Positions 19,956 through 28,286 of a stretch of 64,000 nt of DNA are shown in pieces. The stretch covers positions 1-64,000 of the forward strand of contig JANXCT010000001.1 of the NCBI GenBank assembly GCA_025059875.1, in the 5' to 3' direction. Below the pieces are notes generated by a model, which was not told where the DNA came from, ran no database searches, and worked only from the letters and a program-made list of their open reading frames with translations. The stretch is from Candidatus Kapaibacterium sp. (GTDB lineage Bacteria > Bacteroidota > Ignavibacteria > Kapaibacteriales > HRBIN21). The translations under genes and the position numbers were made by a program. The number at the start of each line of letters is the position of its first letter. Positions within the stretch are counted from its first letter, which is position 1.

Positions 19956-20954
19956 ATGGCTACAGAGCTGCTCATGCCAGAGCGTATTCTCATAGACCCC
20001 GCTTCCACCCCTACGCACGCTCGTTTCATCCTCCAGCCGTTGGAGCGCGGCTACGGGACGACCCTTGGAAACGCCCTCCGGCGCGTGCTGCTCTCTTCCA
20101 TACCTGGAGCTGCGATCGTTGGGGTACGAATCAGTGGGGTTCAGCATGAGTTCCAGACCCTGCCCGGAGTCGTCGAGGATGTCATGGAAATCCTGCTCAA
20201 CCTCAAGCAGGTACGGCTCCGCATGCTGATGCCGGACCGCCCCGTCCGAGTCCGTCTCAACCTGCAAGGGCCAACCGAGTGGACCGCCGCTGACATCCAG
20301 CGGGCATCGTCTGAGATCGAAGTGCTCAATCCGGAGCACCACATTGCTACCATAGCTGAGGACGGCAAGATTGAGGCAGAACTGCGTATCGTCCGAGGAC
20401 GCGGATACGTGCCGTCGGAAGAGATTGTCTTAGAGGACGCTCCAGTAGGGATGCTTGCTATTGATGGGCTCTTCTCCCCTATCCGGCAGGTCGCTTTCCA
20501 TGTTGAGCCCTTCCGAGTTGGGCGGCGAACGGACTATGACAAACTCGTCCTTGAAGTCCGGACCGACGGCAGTATTACTGCACAGGATGCTGTTCGCCAA
20601 GCAGCTCAGCTCCTACAGCAGCACCTGCAGCTCTTCTTCACGATCCCGGCGGTGATGGCTCCAGAAGAAGAGGCTCGTCCCGCTCCAGCTGAAGTAGAAA
20701 CGACAGGAACAGCCCCTGCAACAGCATTGCTGACAACACCTGTGGAACATCTGGGGCTGAGCGCTCGGACACTCAACCGATTGCTCTCCCTTGGGATCAA
20801 GACCGTCAGCGAACTCGTTCGGTGGCAGCCGCAGGAGCTGCAACGCGAGCGAGGTATCGGACCGCGGGCTGTAGAGGAGATCCAGCATGCCCTTGAGCTC
20901 TACGGATTACGACTAGGAATGACTCCTGAGGAACTGGAGGAGAAGGCCCGATAA
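19956..20954 (+). CDS. rpoA: RNA polymerase alpha subunit
   Basis: Assembles RNA polymerase and contacts promoter UP elements; 332 aa. The N-terminal dimerisation domain has LERGYGTTLGNALRRVLLSSIPG near residue 28, and RRTDYDKLVLEVRTDGSI around 190. A Pro/Ala/Thr-rich linker (about 230-258) leads to the C-terminal domain, LGLSARTLNRLLSLGIKTV to the end. There the Arg equivalent to E. coli R265 and the Asn of N268 are kept, but the Lys of K271 is Leu and the GKKS turn reads GPRA. A GTG six bp upstream (19950) is an alternative start. Confidence 0.96.
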   Translation: MATELLMPERILIDPASTPTHARFILQPLERGYGTTLGNALRRVLLSSIPGAAIVGVRISGVQHEFQTLPGVVEDVMEILLNLKQVRLRMLMPDRPVRVRLNLQGPTEWTAADIQRASSEIEVLNPEHHIATIAEDGKIEAELRIVRGRGYVPSEEIVLEDAPVGMLAIDGLFSPIRQVAFHVEPFRVGRRTDYDKLVLEVRTDGSITAQDAVRQAAQLLQQHLQLFFTIPAVMAPEEEARPAPAEVETTGTAPATALLTTPVEHLGLSARTLNRLLSLGIKTVSELVRWQPQELQRERGIGPRAVEEIQHALELYGLRLGMTPEELEEKAR

Positions 20955-20978
20955 GTCCTACCATGTGGAGAACAGCCG

Positions 20979-21425
20979 ATGCGCCACCGAGATAAGGTCT
21001 GGAAGCTCAAACGGACGGCATCCCACCGCAAGGCTCTACTGACCCACTTGGCAACTGCCCTCATCCTGCACAAACGTATTGTAACGACAGAAGCAAAAGC
21101 CAAGGCACTACGGCCTTTCGTTGAGCGCCTCATTACCCGTGCCAAGCGGGCTGTCATCCGGGAGCAGCAACAGCAACTGCCCGAAGGGTGGACTGTTGAC
21201 CTTCATCAACGCCGGATGGTTGGTCGCTTCATTCGCGACAAAAAAGCCATCCAGGAGCTCTTCGGAGCCGTCGCACCGAAAGTGATAGATCGCCCAGGAG
21301 GGTATACCCGAATCATCAAGCTGGGAGGCTACCGACGTGGGGACGGCTCCCGAATGGCGATGATAGAGCTGGTTGACTGGGCCGCAACGGAAACTAGCGA
21401 GGCCCAAAGCTCAAGAGCCTCTTAG
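20979..21425 (+). CDS. rplQ: 50S ribosomal protein L17
   Basis: Large-subunit protein near the tunnel exit; 148 aa. [20 protein letters not shown] opening, [22 protein letters not shown] and [26 protein letters not shown] are clear. Last gene of the alpha cluster; its 3' end overlaps the next gene's frame. Confidence 0.96.
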   Translation: MRHRDKVWKLKRTASHRKALLTHLATALILHKRIVTTEAKAKALRPFVERLITRAKRAVIREQQQQLPEGWTVDLHQRRMVGRFIRDKKAIQELFGAVAPKVIDRPGGYTRIIKLGGYRRGDGSRMAMIELVDWAATETSEAQSSRAS

Positions 21426-22056
21426 CAGGCTCTTACCAGAGTCCTATGGGGTAAGAGTCGTCCACGCGCGCCTGTATGCTTGTGCCACCTCCGTGGAGCA
21501 GTTGCCAGAGACCTCCTATCCGGAGGTTGCCTTCGTCGGGCGTTCTAACGTTGGGAAGTCTTCCCTGTTGAACTCCCTGGTAGCGCAGCGGCGACTGGCT
21601 CGCGTGAGTCGAACGCCCGGCTGTACACGTGCGGCAATGTTCTACCTGGTCGAGAACCGGTGGCTATGGGTCGATTTCCCTGGAGTAGGCTATGCAGCAG
21701 TCGCACGGACACAGCGCTGGTCGTGGACACAGCTTATTCGCTCGTATCTTAAGCAACGTCAACAACTACGCCTCGTCTGCGTCTTGGTGGATTGCCGACA
21801 CGACCCGACTCCGTGGGACATGGCAATTATGGAGCTGGCAGAAAACCACCACCGTCCATTCGTCGTTGTGCTAACGAAATGTGACAAGGTGTCACAGGCT
21901 GCCGTCCTACAGCGTAAGCAGCAGCTGGAGTCCCTCCTGCAACGCTGCCGGTATGTTGTCGAGGTCTTGCCGACGTCAGCTCGAACAGGTTTGGGGCGGG
22001 ATGCCCTCTTAGGCATCGCTCGCCGCTACTGCATGGAACCAAGCCTCAGAAGCTGA
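21373..22056 (+). CDS. engB: ribosome-assembly GTPase EngB/YihA
   Basis: GTPase needed for late 50S maturation and growth. Motifs: [14 protein letters not shown] (G1), RTPGCTR (G2), DFPGVGYA (G3), TKCD (G4) and TSA (G5). The conserved region [14 protein letters not shown] starts 50 residues in. The start is uncertain: a TTG at 21373 inside rplQ is the earliest usable codon, giving 227 aa, and no ATG or GTG lies between it and the G1 motif in frame. A shorter protein from the TTG just before [11 protein letters not shown] is possible. Confidence 0.92.
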   Translation: MTGPQRKLARPKAQEPLSRLLPESYGVRVVHARLYACATSVEQLPETSYPEVAFVGRSNVGKSSLLNSLVAQRRLARVSRTPGCTRAAMFYLVENRWLWVDFPGVGYAAVARTQRWSWTQLIRSYLKQRQQLRLVCVLVDCRHDPTPWDMAIMELAENHHRPFVVVLTKCDKVSQAAVLQRKQQLESLLQRCRYVVEVLPTSARTGLGRDALLGIARRYCMEPSLRS

Positions 22057-22057
22057 G

Positions 22058-22609
22058 ATGCAGACGCCGCTGGTTGGAATCGTTATGGGGAGCGAATCTG
22101 ACCTGGTCGTCATGCAAGAGGCTGCTGCCGTCTGCCAGGAGTTCGGCGTCCCGTACGAAATGCGAGTGCTTTCGGCCCATCGAACTCCGTGGGATATGGC
22201 GTGGTACGGCAAGACGGCCCATTCCCGGGGATTAAAGGTCATCATCGCAGGTGCTGGAGGTGCGGCACACCTCCCGGGAATGCTGGCGGCATTCTCGCCA
22301 TTACCCGTCATCGGAGTCCCTATCCCGTCACGGCACCTTCAGGGCCAGGATTCTTTGCTCTCGATCGTACAGATGCCAGCAGGAGTCCCTGTTGCAACCG
22401 TTGCGATTGGAGCAGGACGGAACGCCGGGCTGCTTGCCATCCAAATCCTTGCGACTGAGCGTCCTGAGCTGATGGAGAAGGTAGTGGCATACCGTCAGCA
22501 GTTAGCACGCACTGTGCGGGACAGCAACCGCACGAATCCTGCCTTTACTCCAATTCTGCTACCCCCGAACTGGGACGGAGATCCTCCGCCATGGGAAACG
22601 GAGCAGTAG
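22058..22609 (+). CDS. purE: N5-carboxyaminoimidazole ribonucleotide mutase PurE
   Basis: Purine biosynthesis: converts N5-CAIR to CAIR. 183 aa, class I PurE. Motifs [13 protein letters not shown] (7-19), RVLSAHRTP (active-site His) and [14 protein letters not shown], then [25 protein letters not shown] split over the next 25 residues. The stop region overlaps the downstream glycosyltransferase by 19 bp. No other pur gene is in the window. Confidence 0.95.
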   Translation: MQTPLVGIVMGSESDLVVMQEAAAVCQEFGVPYEMRVLSAHRTPWDMAWYGKTAHSRGLKVIIAGAGGAAHLPGMLAAFSPLPVIGVPIPSRHLQGQDSLLSIVQMPAGVPVATVAIGAGRNAGLLAIQILATERPELMEKVVAYRQQLARTVRDSNRTNPAFTPILLPPNWDGDPPPWETEQ

Positions 22610-23292
22610 CGAAGGTCCTAAGGACAAAAGCTCCCCAGACCGCGCACTCCTCGTCGACGCCATTCTTCTCCGTCATCCTGTGTACACGCAACAGAGCCCA
22701 TTTACTCCTTCGCGCCCTCCGCTCCCTCTTACGGCAGCAGTGGCAGCACTGGGAAGCTCTCATCATAGATGATGGCGGAACGGATGTCACCCCATTCCTC
22801 GTAGCTCTCTTGGCACAGGAAGACCCGCGCTTCCGCTTCTATCGAACGGCTCATCGCGGTCCTGGGGCTGCACGACACTACGGCATCCTCCGTGCCCGTG
22901 GAGAGTTCATCACGTTCCTGGACTCCGACGACGAATACCACCCTGCACACCTCAGCCTACGAGCTGAGTACCTACAGCAGCATCCGCAGGTAGACTTCCT
23001 CCTTGGGGGTGTAGAAGTCATCGGTCCCCCATTCGTACCCGACCGGAATGATCCTCGGCGGTGGATTCACATCAGCGAGTGCGCTGTCGGAGGGACCTTC
23101 GTTGTGCGTCGGACGTTAGCTTTGGAGATTGGCTATCCTCAACTCCGATTCGCTGATGATGCAGCCTTCTACCAAAAAGCCTGCGCTGCCGGTGCACGGA
23201 TTGACCGCGTCAACTTCCCGACCTACCGCTACTACCGTACAACGCCTGACTCCTTGTGTACTCGTCACGGCATGTCGTTCACTGCAGAGTAG
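22591..23292 (+). CDS. family 2 glycosyltransferase
   Basis: GT-A fold transferase of 233 aa. It begins the fold with [21 protein letters not shown] (about 25-45), the nucleotide-binding IIDDGGTD, the acceptor-loop [16 protein letters not shown] and the metal-binding [10 protein letters not shown]. The C-terminal part with [10 protein letters not shown] resembles the acceptor region of family 2 enzymes. Soluble, no membrane helix. Substrate unknown; possibly a cell-surface glycan. Starts inside purE (19-bp overlap) and is 3 bp before nth. Confidence 0.88.
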   Translation: MGNGAVAKVLRTKAPQTAHSSSTPFFSVILCTRNRAHLLLRALRSLLRQQWQHWEALIIDDGGTDVTPFLVALLAQEDPRFRFYRTAHRGPGAARHYGILRARGEFITFLDSDDEYHPAHLSLRAEYLQQHPQVDFLLGGVEVIGPPFVPDRNDPRRWIHISECAVGGTFVVRRTLALEIGYPQLRFADDAAFYQKACAAGARIDRVNFPTYRYYRTTPDSLCTRHGMSFTAE

Positions 23293-23295
23293 TCC

Positions 23296-23991
23296 ATGAA
23301 GCAGCACCGACCTGCAGAAGACCCCGAGCACGTACGGATGGCAGAAGTACTCCGCCGTCTCCACACTGAGTATCCTGAAGCGCGCATCCAGCTACGGTAC
23401 CAATCCCCGTTTGAGCTGCTGATTGCGACAATCCTCTCCGCCCAGTGCACCGACGAACGGGTCAACCAGGTAACAGAGAGCCTCTTCCAGAAGTACCGCA
23501 CCCTGGAGGATTACTTACGAGTGCCCGTTGAGGAGCTCGAGCGGGACATCTATCCAACGGGATACTACAAGTCCAAGGCACGCTACATCCGAGAGTGCTG
23601 CCGGGCCCTTCTGGAACGTTTTGGAGGCGAGGTTCCGAAGACTCTGGAGGAACTCACAAGTCTGCCAGGCATCGGGCGAAAGACTGCCAATGTCGTGCTG
23701 GGCGAATTCTTCGAGCCTCAGGGTATCGTCGTCGACACCCACGTCGCCCGGTTAGTCCAACGCTTAGGATTTGTCACCACAAACAATCGCGAACGAATTG
23801 AATACCGCCTGATGGAGCTAGTCCCGAAGTCAGAGTGGGTGCGGTTCACCCACCTCATGATTGCCCACGGGAGAAACGTCTGTAAGGCCCACCGCCCGCG
23901 ATGTGCTATCTGTGTCCTCCGCGACTTGTGTCCTTCGGCAGCTACTGAACCACCAACCCATGCCACAAAGCGTCCCCGCGTGGAAGGCTGA
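23296..23991 (+). CDS. nth: endonuclease III (DNA glycosylase/AP lyase)
   Basis: Base-excision repair of oxidised pyrimidines; 231 aa. The helix-hairpin-helix LPGIGRKTANVV carries the catalytic Lys, and the catalytic Asp is in VVDTHVAR. The C-terminal [4Fe-4S] site has the exact Cys-x6-Cys-x2-Cys-x5-Cys spacing (CKAHRPRCAICVLRDLC). The last 32 bp overlap the EamA gene. Confidence 0.96.
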   Translation: MKQHRPAEDPEHVRMAEVLRRLHTEYPEARIQLRYQSPFELLIATILSAQCTDERVNQVTESLFQKYRTLEDYLRVPVEELERDIYPTGYYKSKARYIRECCRALLERFGGEVPKTLEELTSLPGIGRKTANVVLGEFFEPQGIVVDTHVARLVQRLGFVTTNNRERIEYRLMELVPKSEWVRFTHLMIAHGRNVCKAHRPRCAICVLRDLCPSAATEPPTHATKRPRVEG

Positions 23992-24883
23992 GCTTGTTTT
24001 GCTCGGCATCACGTTCATCTGGGCGGGGACGTTTGTAGTCGTCAAGGGAGTCATTGCCCACATCTCCCCCTTCCTCTTCACCGGCCTTCGGTTCCTCGTA
24101 GCGACGATTGGCCTACTTATCCTTTGGCACGGTTCATTCCACCGCTGGGAGGCCACAGCGCTACGGCATGGAGGAATTCTGGGGATTCTGTTGGCTGGAG
24201 GGTTCTTACTGCAGACAGCGGGACTGCTCTACACAACAGCCTCCCGATCAGCATTCATTACAGGAACAACGCTCGCTCTCGTCCCTGGTTTCCAGCTATT
24301 GTTCCAGCGTCGTCGGATTTCGGGATGGGAATGGCTTGGAGCTGGCGTGACACTCATTGGACTCTGGCAGTTGACAGCCCCGAACTTGAAGGGGTGGAAT
24401 CTTGGAGACGCACTGACAATCCTCAGCACGCTCTTCTGGGGGTTATACATTGTAGCGCTGGACTCTTTCACGCGTTCCGGTTCCAGCAGCCTAGGCTACA
24501 GTCTCCGTTTGACGTTCGTCCAGCTTGCCGTCACTGCCCTGGCCGGCTTCGCGGCTTATGGAATCGCTGCTGCGGCCGGGAGTCCCTCCTTTCCTCTCCA
24601 ACCCGACTGGAGCTTCTTCCCAGCTCTCCTCCTTGCTCTCGCCTACACTGCCTTCCTAGCCTCCTTGACTGCCATGCTACTACAAACGCACTACCAGCGT
24701 TACACTACGCCCTTCCGTGCAACACTCATCTACGCTCTTGAACCCTTGATCGCAAGTGTGATCGCGTGGATAGCTTTGAGCGAGCATTTCACCGTGCGGG
24801 AACTCTTTGGCGCCGCTCTGATCCTGGTAGGGACTGGGCTTGCTCAGCTCCCAAGAGTCCGGTACGTGACAGCACAGCGATGA
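23960..24883 (+). CDS. EamA/DMT-superfamily permease
   Basis: Inner-membrane transporter of about 307 aa with ten hydrophobic helices in two EamA repeats; the first opens with LVLLGITFIWAGTFVVVKG and the second with LGDALTILSTLFWGLYIVALD. The helix near EPLIASVIAWIALSEHFTVRE is the usual EamA end motif. The ATG at 23960 is chosen because the longer frame upstream only reads through nth. Substrate cannot be told; the family exports amino acids, nucleotide-sugars or metabolites. Stop overlaps the next gene as ATGA. Confidence 0.88.
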   Translation: MPQSVPAWKAELVLLGITFIWAGTFVVVKGVIAHISPFLFTGLRFLVATIGLLILWHGSFHRWEATALRHGGILGILLAGGFLLQTAGLLYTTASRSAFITGTTLALVPGFQLLFQRRRISGWEWLGAGVTLIGLWQLTAPNLKGWNLGDALTILSTLFWGLYIVALDSFTRSGSSSLGYSLRLTFVQLAVTALAGFAAYGIAAAAGSPSFPLQPDWSFFPALLLALAYTAFLASLTAMLLQTHYQRYTTPFRATLIYALEPLIASVIAWIALSEHFTVRELFGAALILVGTGLAQLPRVRYVTAQR

Positions 24884-25479
24884 GCACCCCAAGCAAAGCA
24901 GAACTTCGCCGGCAGGCACTCCAACGACGTGCCGCTCTACCGAAAGAACTGCGTCAGCGGTTCTCCGAGCAGATTTGCAGCCTCGTACTCGCTCACCCCT
25001 GGGTACGGGAGGCTACCATCGTTCACTCTTACTGCTCTTTCGGCACAGAGGTAGATACCCACACGCTCTGCCAACGTCTCCTGAGCTTAGGGAAACGGGT
25101 AGCGGTCCCAATCGTCGTAGAAGGCCAACCTGAACTGCTCCACGCATGGCTCCGGCTTCCTCTCTGTCTCCGCTACAATCGTTGGGGAATTCCGGAGCCA
25201 GATGTCCCACCAACTGAGTGGGTGACGGCAGAAGCGCTCGGTCTTTCACCAGCCGACGTCGCTATTGTCCCCGTTGTCGCCTATGACCGACAGCTCTACC
25301 GCTTAGGTTATGGACAGGGGTACTACGACCGCTTCCTTCGGCACGTCCAAGCCCGCCGCATTGGACTAGCTTTCTCCGTCCAGGCTGTGGAATCCATCCC
25401 GCACGCGCCCCATGACGTCCGATTAGATGCCGTCATTACGGAGTCTGGGCCTCTCTACGCAGATGACATTCCTCCTTGA
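24880..25479 (+). CDS. 5-formyltetrahydrofolate cyclo-ligase
   Basis: Returns 5-formyl-THF to the folate pool as 5,10-methenyl-THF using ATP; 199 aa. N-terminal KAELRRQALQRRAALP, VHSYCSFGTEVDTH in the middle and the C-terminal RLGYGQGYYDRFL (nucleotide-binding loop) are characteristic. The ATG overlaps the EamA stop by 4 bp. It fits with folC at 30451, although the two are not in one operon. Confidence 0.92.
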   Translation: MSTPSKAELRRQALQRRAALPKELRQRFSEQICSLVLAHPWVREATIVHSYCSFGTEVDTHTLCQRLLSLGKRVAVPIVVEGQPELLHAWLRLPLCLRYNRWGIPEPDVPPTEWVTAEALGLSPADVAIVPVVAYDRQLYRLGYGQGYYDRFLRHVQARRIGLAFSVQAVESIPHAPHDVRLDAVITESGPLYADDIPP

Positions 25480-25506
25480 GGAGCTCATGGCGAAGCGATA
25501 TATTTG
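25476..25506 (+). promoter_or_regulatory. nuoF promoter, TTGA-N19-TATATTTG
   Basis: TTGA at 25476-25479 and TATATTTG at 25499-25506 are 19 nt apart, the -33/-7 layout. Predicted initiation near 25512 lies 24 nt before the nuoF ATG at 25536. This supports the ATG at 25536 rather than an earlier in-frame start at 25476. Confidence 0.6.
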
Positions 25507-25535
25507 CGGACGGTATCTCACGCCCTTACACGGCT

Positions 25536-26876
25536 ATGGAACAGACGCCAAAGCTGCTGTTGCCTGATATCTCGAACCTCCACCGCTTAGAGGTCTACCT
25601 TCAGCACGGAGGGTATGAGGCCTTCCGCAAAGCCCTGACGATGACGCCAGAAGAAGTTATCGAAGAGGTCAAGCGTTCAGGACTCCGGGGACGTGGAGGC
25701 GCTTGCTTCCCAACGGGACTGAAATGGAGCTTTATGCCGAAAGACTCCAGCAGGCCCAAGTACCTGGTTGTCAACGCTGACGAATCCGAGCCAGGCTCCT
25801 TCAAGGACCGGCAGATCCTGGAGTTCAACCCCCATCAGCTACTGGAAGGCATCCTGATCGCCGGCTACGCTATGGGCATCACCAAGGCCTTCGTATACAT
25901 CCGGGGCGAGTACCACCGATGGTATCGGCTGCTAGAGCAGGCTCTTCGGGAGGCTTACGACCGCGGGCTCGTTGGCGAGCGGATGCGCCAGACCTTTGGG
26001 ACCAGCTATAGCTTAGACATTGTCCTCCACAAGGGTGCGGGCGCCTACATCTGTGGGGAAGAGACAGCGCTTATGGAGTCCATTGAAGGCAAGCGGGGCT
26101 ATCCTCGCTTCAAACCTCCCTTCCCTGCCCAGCGCGGTCTGTGGGGTATGCCGACGACTGTCAACAACGTCGAGACGATTGCTGCCGTACCTCCAATTAT
26201 TCGAATGGGTGGTGCAGCGTATGCTCAAATTGGTGCCCCTGGCCATCCAGGCACTATTCTCTACGGACTCAGTGGGCACATCAACCGTCCCGGGGTCTAC
26301 GAGCTCCCGACAGGCACCCTCCTGACAGAGCTTCTCTTCGATGTCGGCGGCGGCATTCCAAACGGCAAGAGGGTTAAGGCCGTCATCCCTGGTGGAAGCT
26401 CTATGCCGCCATTACGAGGCGAGGAGATCGAGGGGGTACGTATGGACGAGGAGTCGCTCAAGCAGTTGGGGACCCATATCGGGACGGCAGGAATCATCGT
26501 GATGGATGAAGACACGGACATTGTGCGCGTCACTTGGCGAATCGCGCGCTTCTACCACCATGAGTCATGTGGGCAGTGTACCCCCTGCCGTGAGGGCTGT
26601 GGGTGGCTTGAAAAGATCTTGGCCCGCTTTGTTGCCGGGGAGGCCACTACGCAAGACGTCGACCTGCTCGTAGACATCTGCAACCAGATGGAGGGTCATA
26701 CCATCTGTGCTCTAGCGGACGCCGCAGCATGGGCTGTCCGGGGCTTCGTTACGAAGTTCCGCGAGGAGTTCGAGGCTCGCTGCAAGCCTGCTCATGGCTA
26801 CGTGCCACTAAACGTCGTGCATGCACTCCGGCGTAGCGCTTTCCCCTTAGGCAGAGCGGTAACGACCGAAGCGTGA
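25536..26876 (+). CDS. nuoF: NADH-quinone oxidoreductase subunit F-like flavoprotein
   Basis: NADH-oxidising subunit that carries FMN and the N3 [4Fe-4S] cluster; 446 aa. FMN/NADH loop GLRGRGGACFPTGLKW (about 49-64), ADESEPGSFKDR, GAGAYICGEETALMESIEG, TVNNVET, and the cluster motif SCGQCTPCREG with a distant Cys in HTICALAD. The other nuo genes are not next to it, so it may belong to complex I encoded elsewhere or to an NAD-linked hydrogenase or formate dehydrogenase. Followed directly by nadD (0-bp gap). Confidence 0.9.
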   Translation: MEQTPKLLLPDISNLHRLEVYLQHGGYEAFRKALTMTPEEVIEEVKRSGLRGRGGACFPTGLKWSFMPKDSSRPKYLVVNADESEPGSFKDRQILEFNPHQLLEGILIAGYAMGITKAFVYIRGEYHRWYRLLEQALREAYDRGLVGERMRQTFGTSYSLDIVLHKGAGAYICGEETALMESIEGKRGYPRFKPPFPAQRGLWGMPTTVNNVETIAAVPPIIRMGGAAYAQIGAPGHPGTILYGLSGHINRPGVYELPTGTLLTELLFDVGGGIPNGKRVKAVIPGGSSMPPLRGEEIEGVRMDEESLKQLGTHIGTAGIIVMDEDTDIVRVTWRIARFYHHESCGQCTPCREGCGWLEKILARFVAGEATTQDVDLLVDICNQMEGHTICALADAAAWAVRGFVTKFREEFEARCKPAHGYVPLNVVHALRRSAFPLGRAVTTEA

Positions 26877-27482
26877 ATGCCGCGAATCGGCATCTTCGGT
26901 GGCAGTTTCAACCCGATCCACATCGCCCACCTTGTTGTTGCAGACCGATTCGTAGAACACCTCGGACTCGAGAGCTGCTACTTCGTCCCTGCAGCCCATC
27001 CACCGCTGAAGCCATCCGCTAACTCCGAATTAGCACCGGCCGAGCACCGACTTGCCATGGTACAGCTCGCCACGAGAGAGCATCCGCGGTTCTGCACTGA
27101 GGCCTGTGAAATCCGCCGAGGGGGGATTTCGTATACGGTGGACACAATTGCCGAATTCCAACAGCGCTTCCCTACTGCGGAGCTTTTCCTCCTCTTGGGG
27201 GCCGACCAGGCAATCGAGTTCCACCTTTGGCATCGTTGGCGTGAAATCGTCCAGCAGGTCCGGCTCTGCATCGCCCCACGTCCTGGAGTAGACGACTTCG
27301 AGTTACGCCAACACCTGATGACGCTTGGCCTCTCAGAGGCCATCATCTTGGAGGTACCTTTGCTAGCCGTCTCTTCCACCAACATTCGTTCTCGTCTAGC
27401 ACGCGGCCTCTCCGTCCGCTACATCGTTCCGGATACCGTCCTAGACTACATCTATGCGCACCGGCTCTACGTGGCTCCCTAA
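26877..27482 (+). CDS. nadD: nicotinate-nucleotide adenylyltransferase
   Basis: Makes deamido-NAD from NaMN and ATP; 201 aa. Nucleotidyltransferase signature GIFGGSFNPIHIAHL (4-18), the LLLGADQ motif, and the C-terminal SSTNIRSRLARG that binds phosphates. Starts immediately after the nuoF stop. Its product is the substrate of nadE at 28287. The 3' end overlaps the permease gene by 29 bp. Confidence 0.95.
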   Translation: MPRIGIFGGSFNPIHIAHLVVADRFVEHLGLESCYFVPAAHPPLKPSANSELAPAEHRLAMVQLATREHPRFCTEACEIRRGGISYTVDTIAEFQQRFPTAELFLLLGADQAIEFHLWHRWREIVQQVRLCIAPRPGVDDFELRQHLMTLGLSEAIILEVPLLAVSSTNIRSRLARGLSVRYIVPDTVLDYIYAHRLYVAP

Positions 27483-28284
27483 GGCAGGACTCTACGCCCT
27501 ACTCGGGTGGGTCGCTCTAGGCATGCTCTTTCCCTTCGGCTGGATGGTGCTGCTCTCTTTACGGCGCTATCCGGAGCAGTACAGCACCCTCGGGGAGCTA
27601 CTGGCAGCGCCACTCACGCTGGAGAACTACATCAATCTCCTGAGCACCACCGCTGTTGGACAGTACATCCTCAACTCCTTTCTCGTCTCCACGGTGGTTA
27701 CGGCCGGAAACCTCCTCTTTGGGTTCATGGCTGGCTACGCACTAGCACGGTATCGTTTCCCTGGTAAACCTGTCGCAGAGGCGTCTGTACTTGCTGTACT
27801 GCTCATCCCTGCCCATGTCCTCATGCTCCCCCTTTATCGACTGATGGTCGCTCTTGGCTGGATTGATACCTACTGGGCGCTCATCCTCCCATGGCTCGTC
27901 ACCGGACTGAGCATCTTCATGGTTCGGCAATACATTGCAGCTCTCCCACCAGACATAGAAGATGCCGCTCGACTAGACGGAGCCGGACCATGGGCCATTC
28001 TCTTTCGCATTGTCTTCCCGCTGGCACGGCCTGTCCTCCTCATGGTGGGGCTAACGACGTTCCTGAGCCACTGGAACGCCTTCCTCTTTCCCTTCCTCTT
28101 CACCCAATCGGAGGCACGGCGAACGCTACCCGTAGGGCTTGCGTTCTACATCAGCAAGCAGACTGTGGACTGGGGTCATCTCATGGCAGGCGCCGCAATT
28201 GCTGCCCTGCCGGCACTCATGCTCTTCTTGGCTTTCCGCAAGACTTTCCTACGCGGTATCCTCTCGGGAGCTCTTCGGGAGTAG
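27454..28284 (+). CDS. carbohydrate ABC transporter permease (MalG family), orphan
   Basis: Inner-membrane subunit of a sugar importer; 276 aa, six membrane segments. The cytoplasmic EAA loop that contacts the ATPase is visible as EDAARLDGAGPWAILFRIVFP (starting near residue 169). The segment GYALARYRFPGK is also family-typical. No partner permease, binding protein or ATPase is nearby, so the other subunits must be encoded elsewhere. Starts inside nadD; ends 2 bp from the convergent nadE end. Confidence 0.88.
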   Translation: MRTGSTWLPKAGLYALLGWVALGMLFPFGWMVLLSLRRYPEQYSTLGELLAAPLTLENYINLLSTTAVGQYILNSFLVSTVVTAGNLLFGFMAGYALARYRFPGKPVAEASVLAVLLIPAHVLMLPLYRLMVALGWIDTYWALILPWLVTGLSIFMVRQYIAALPPDIEDAARLDGAGPWAILFRIVFPLARPVLLMVGLTTFLSHWNAFLFPFLFTQSEARRTLPVGLAFYISKQTVDWGHLMAGAAIAALPALMLFLAFRKTFLRGILSGALRE

Positions 28285-28286
28285 CT

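Noticed and set aside
23861-23959. Longer N-terminus for the EamA permease
   Set aside because: Reads through the nth Fe-S region out of phase and is not hydrophobic.
24124-24741. 205-aa frame inside the EamA gene
   Set aside because: Low-complexity shadow; EamA frame has clear helices.
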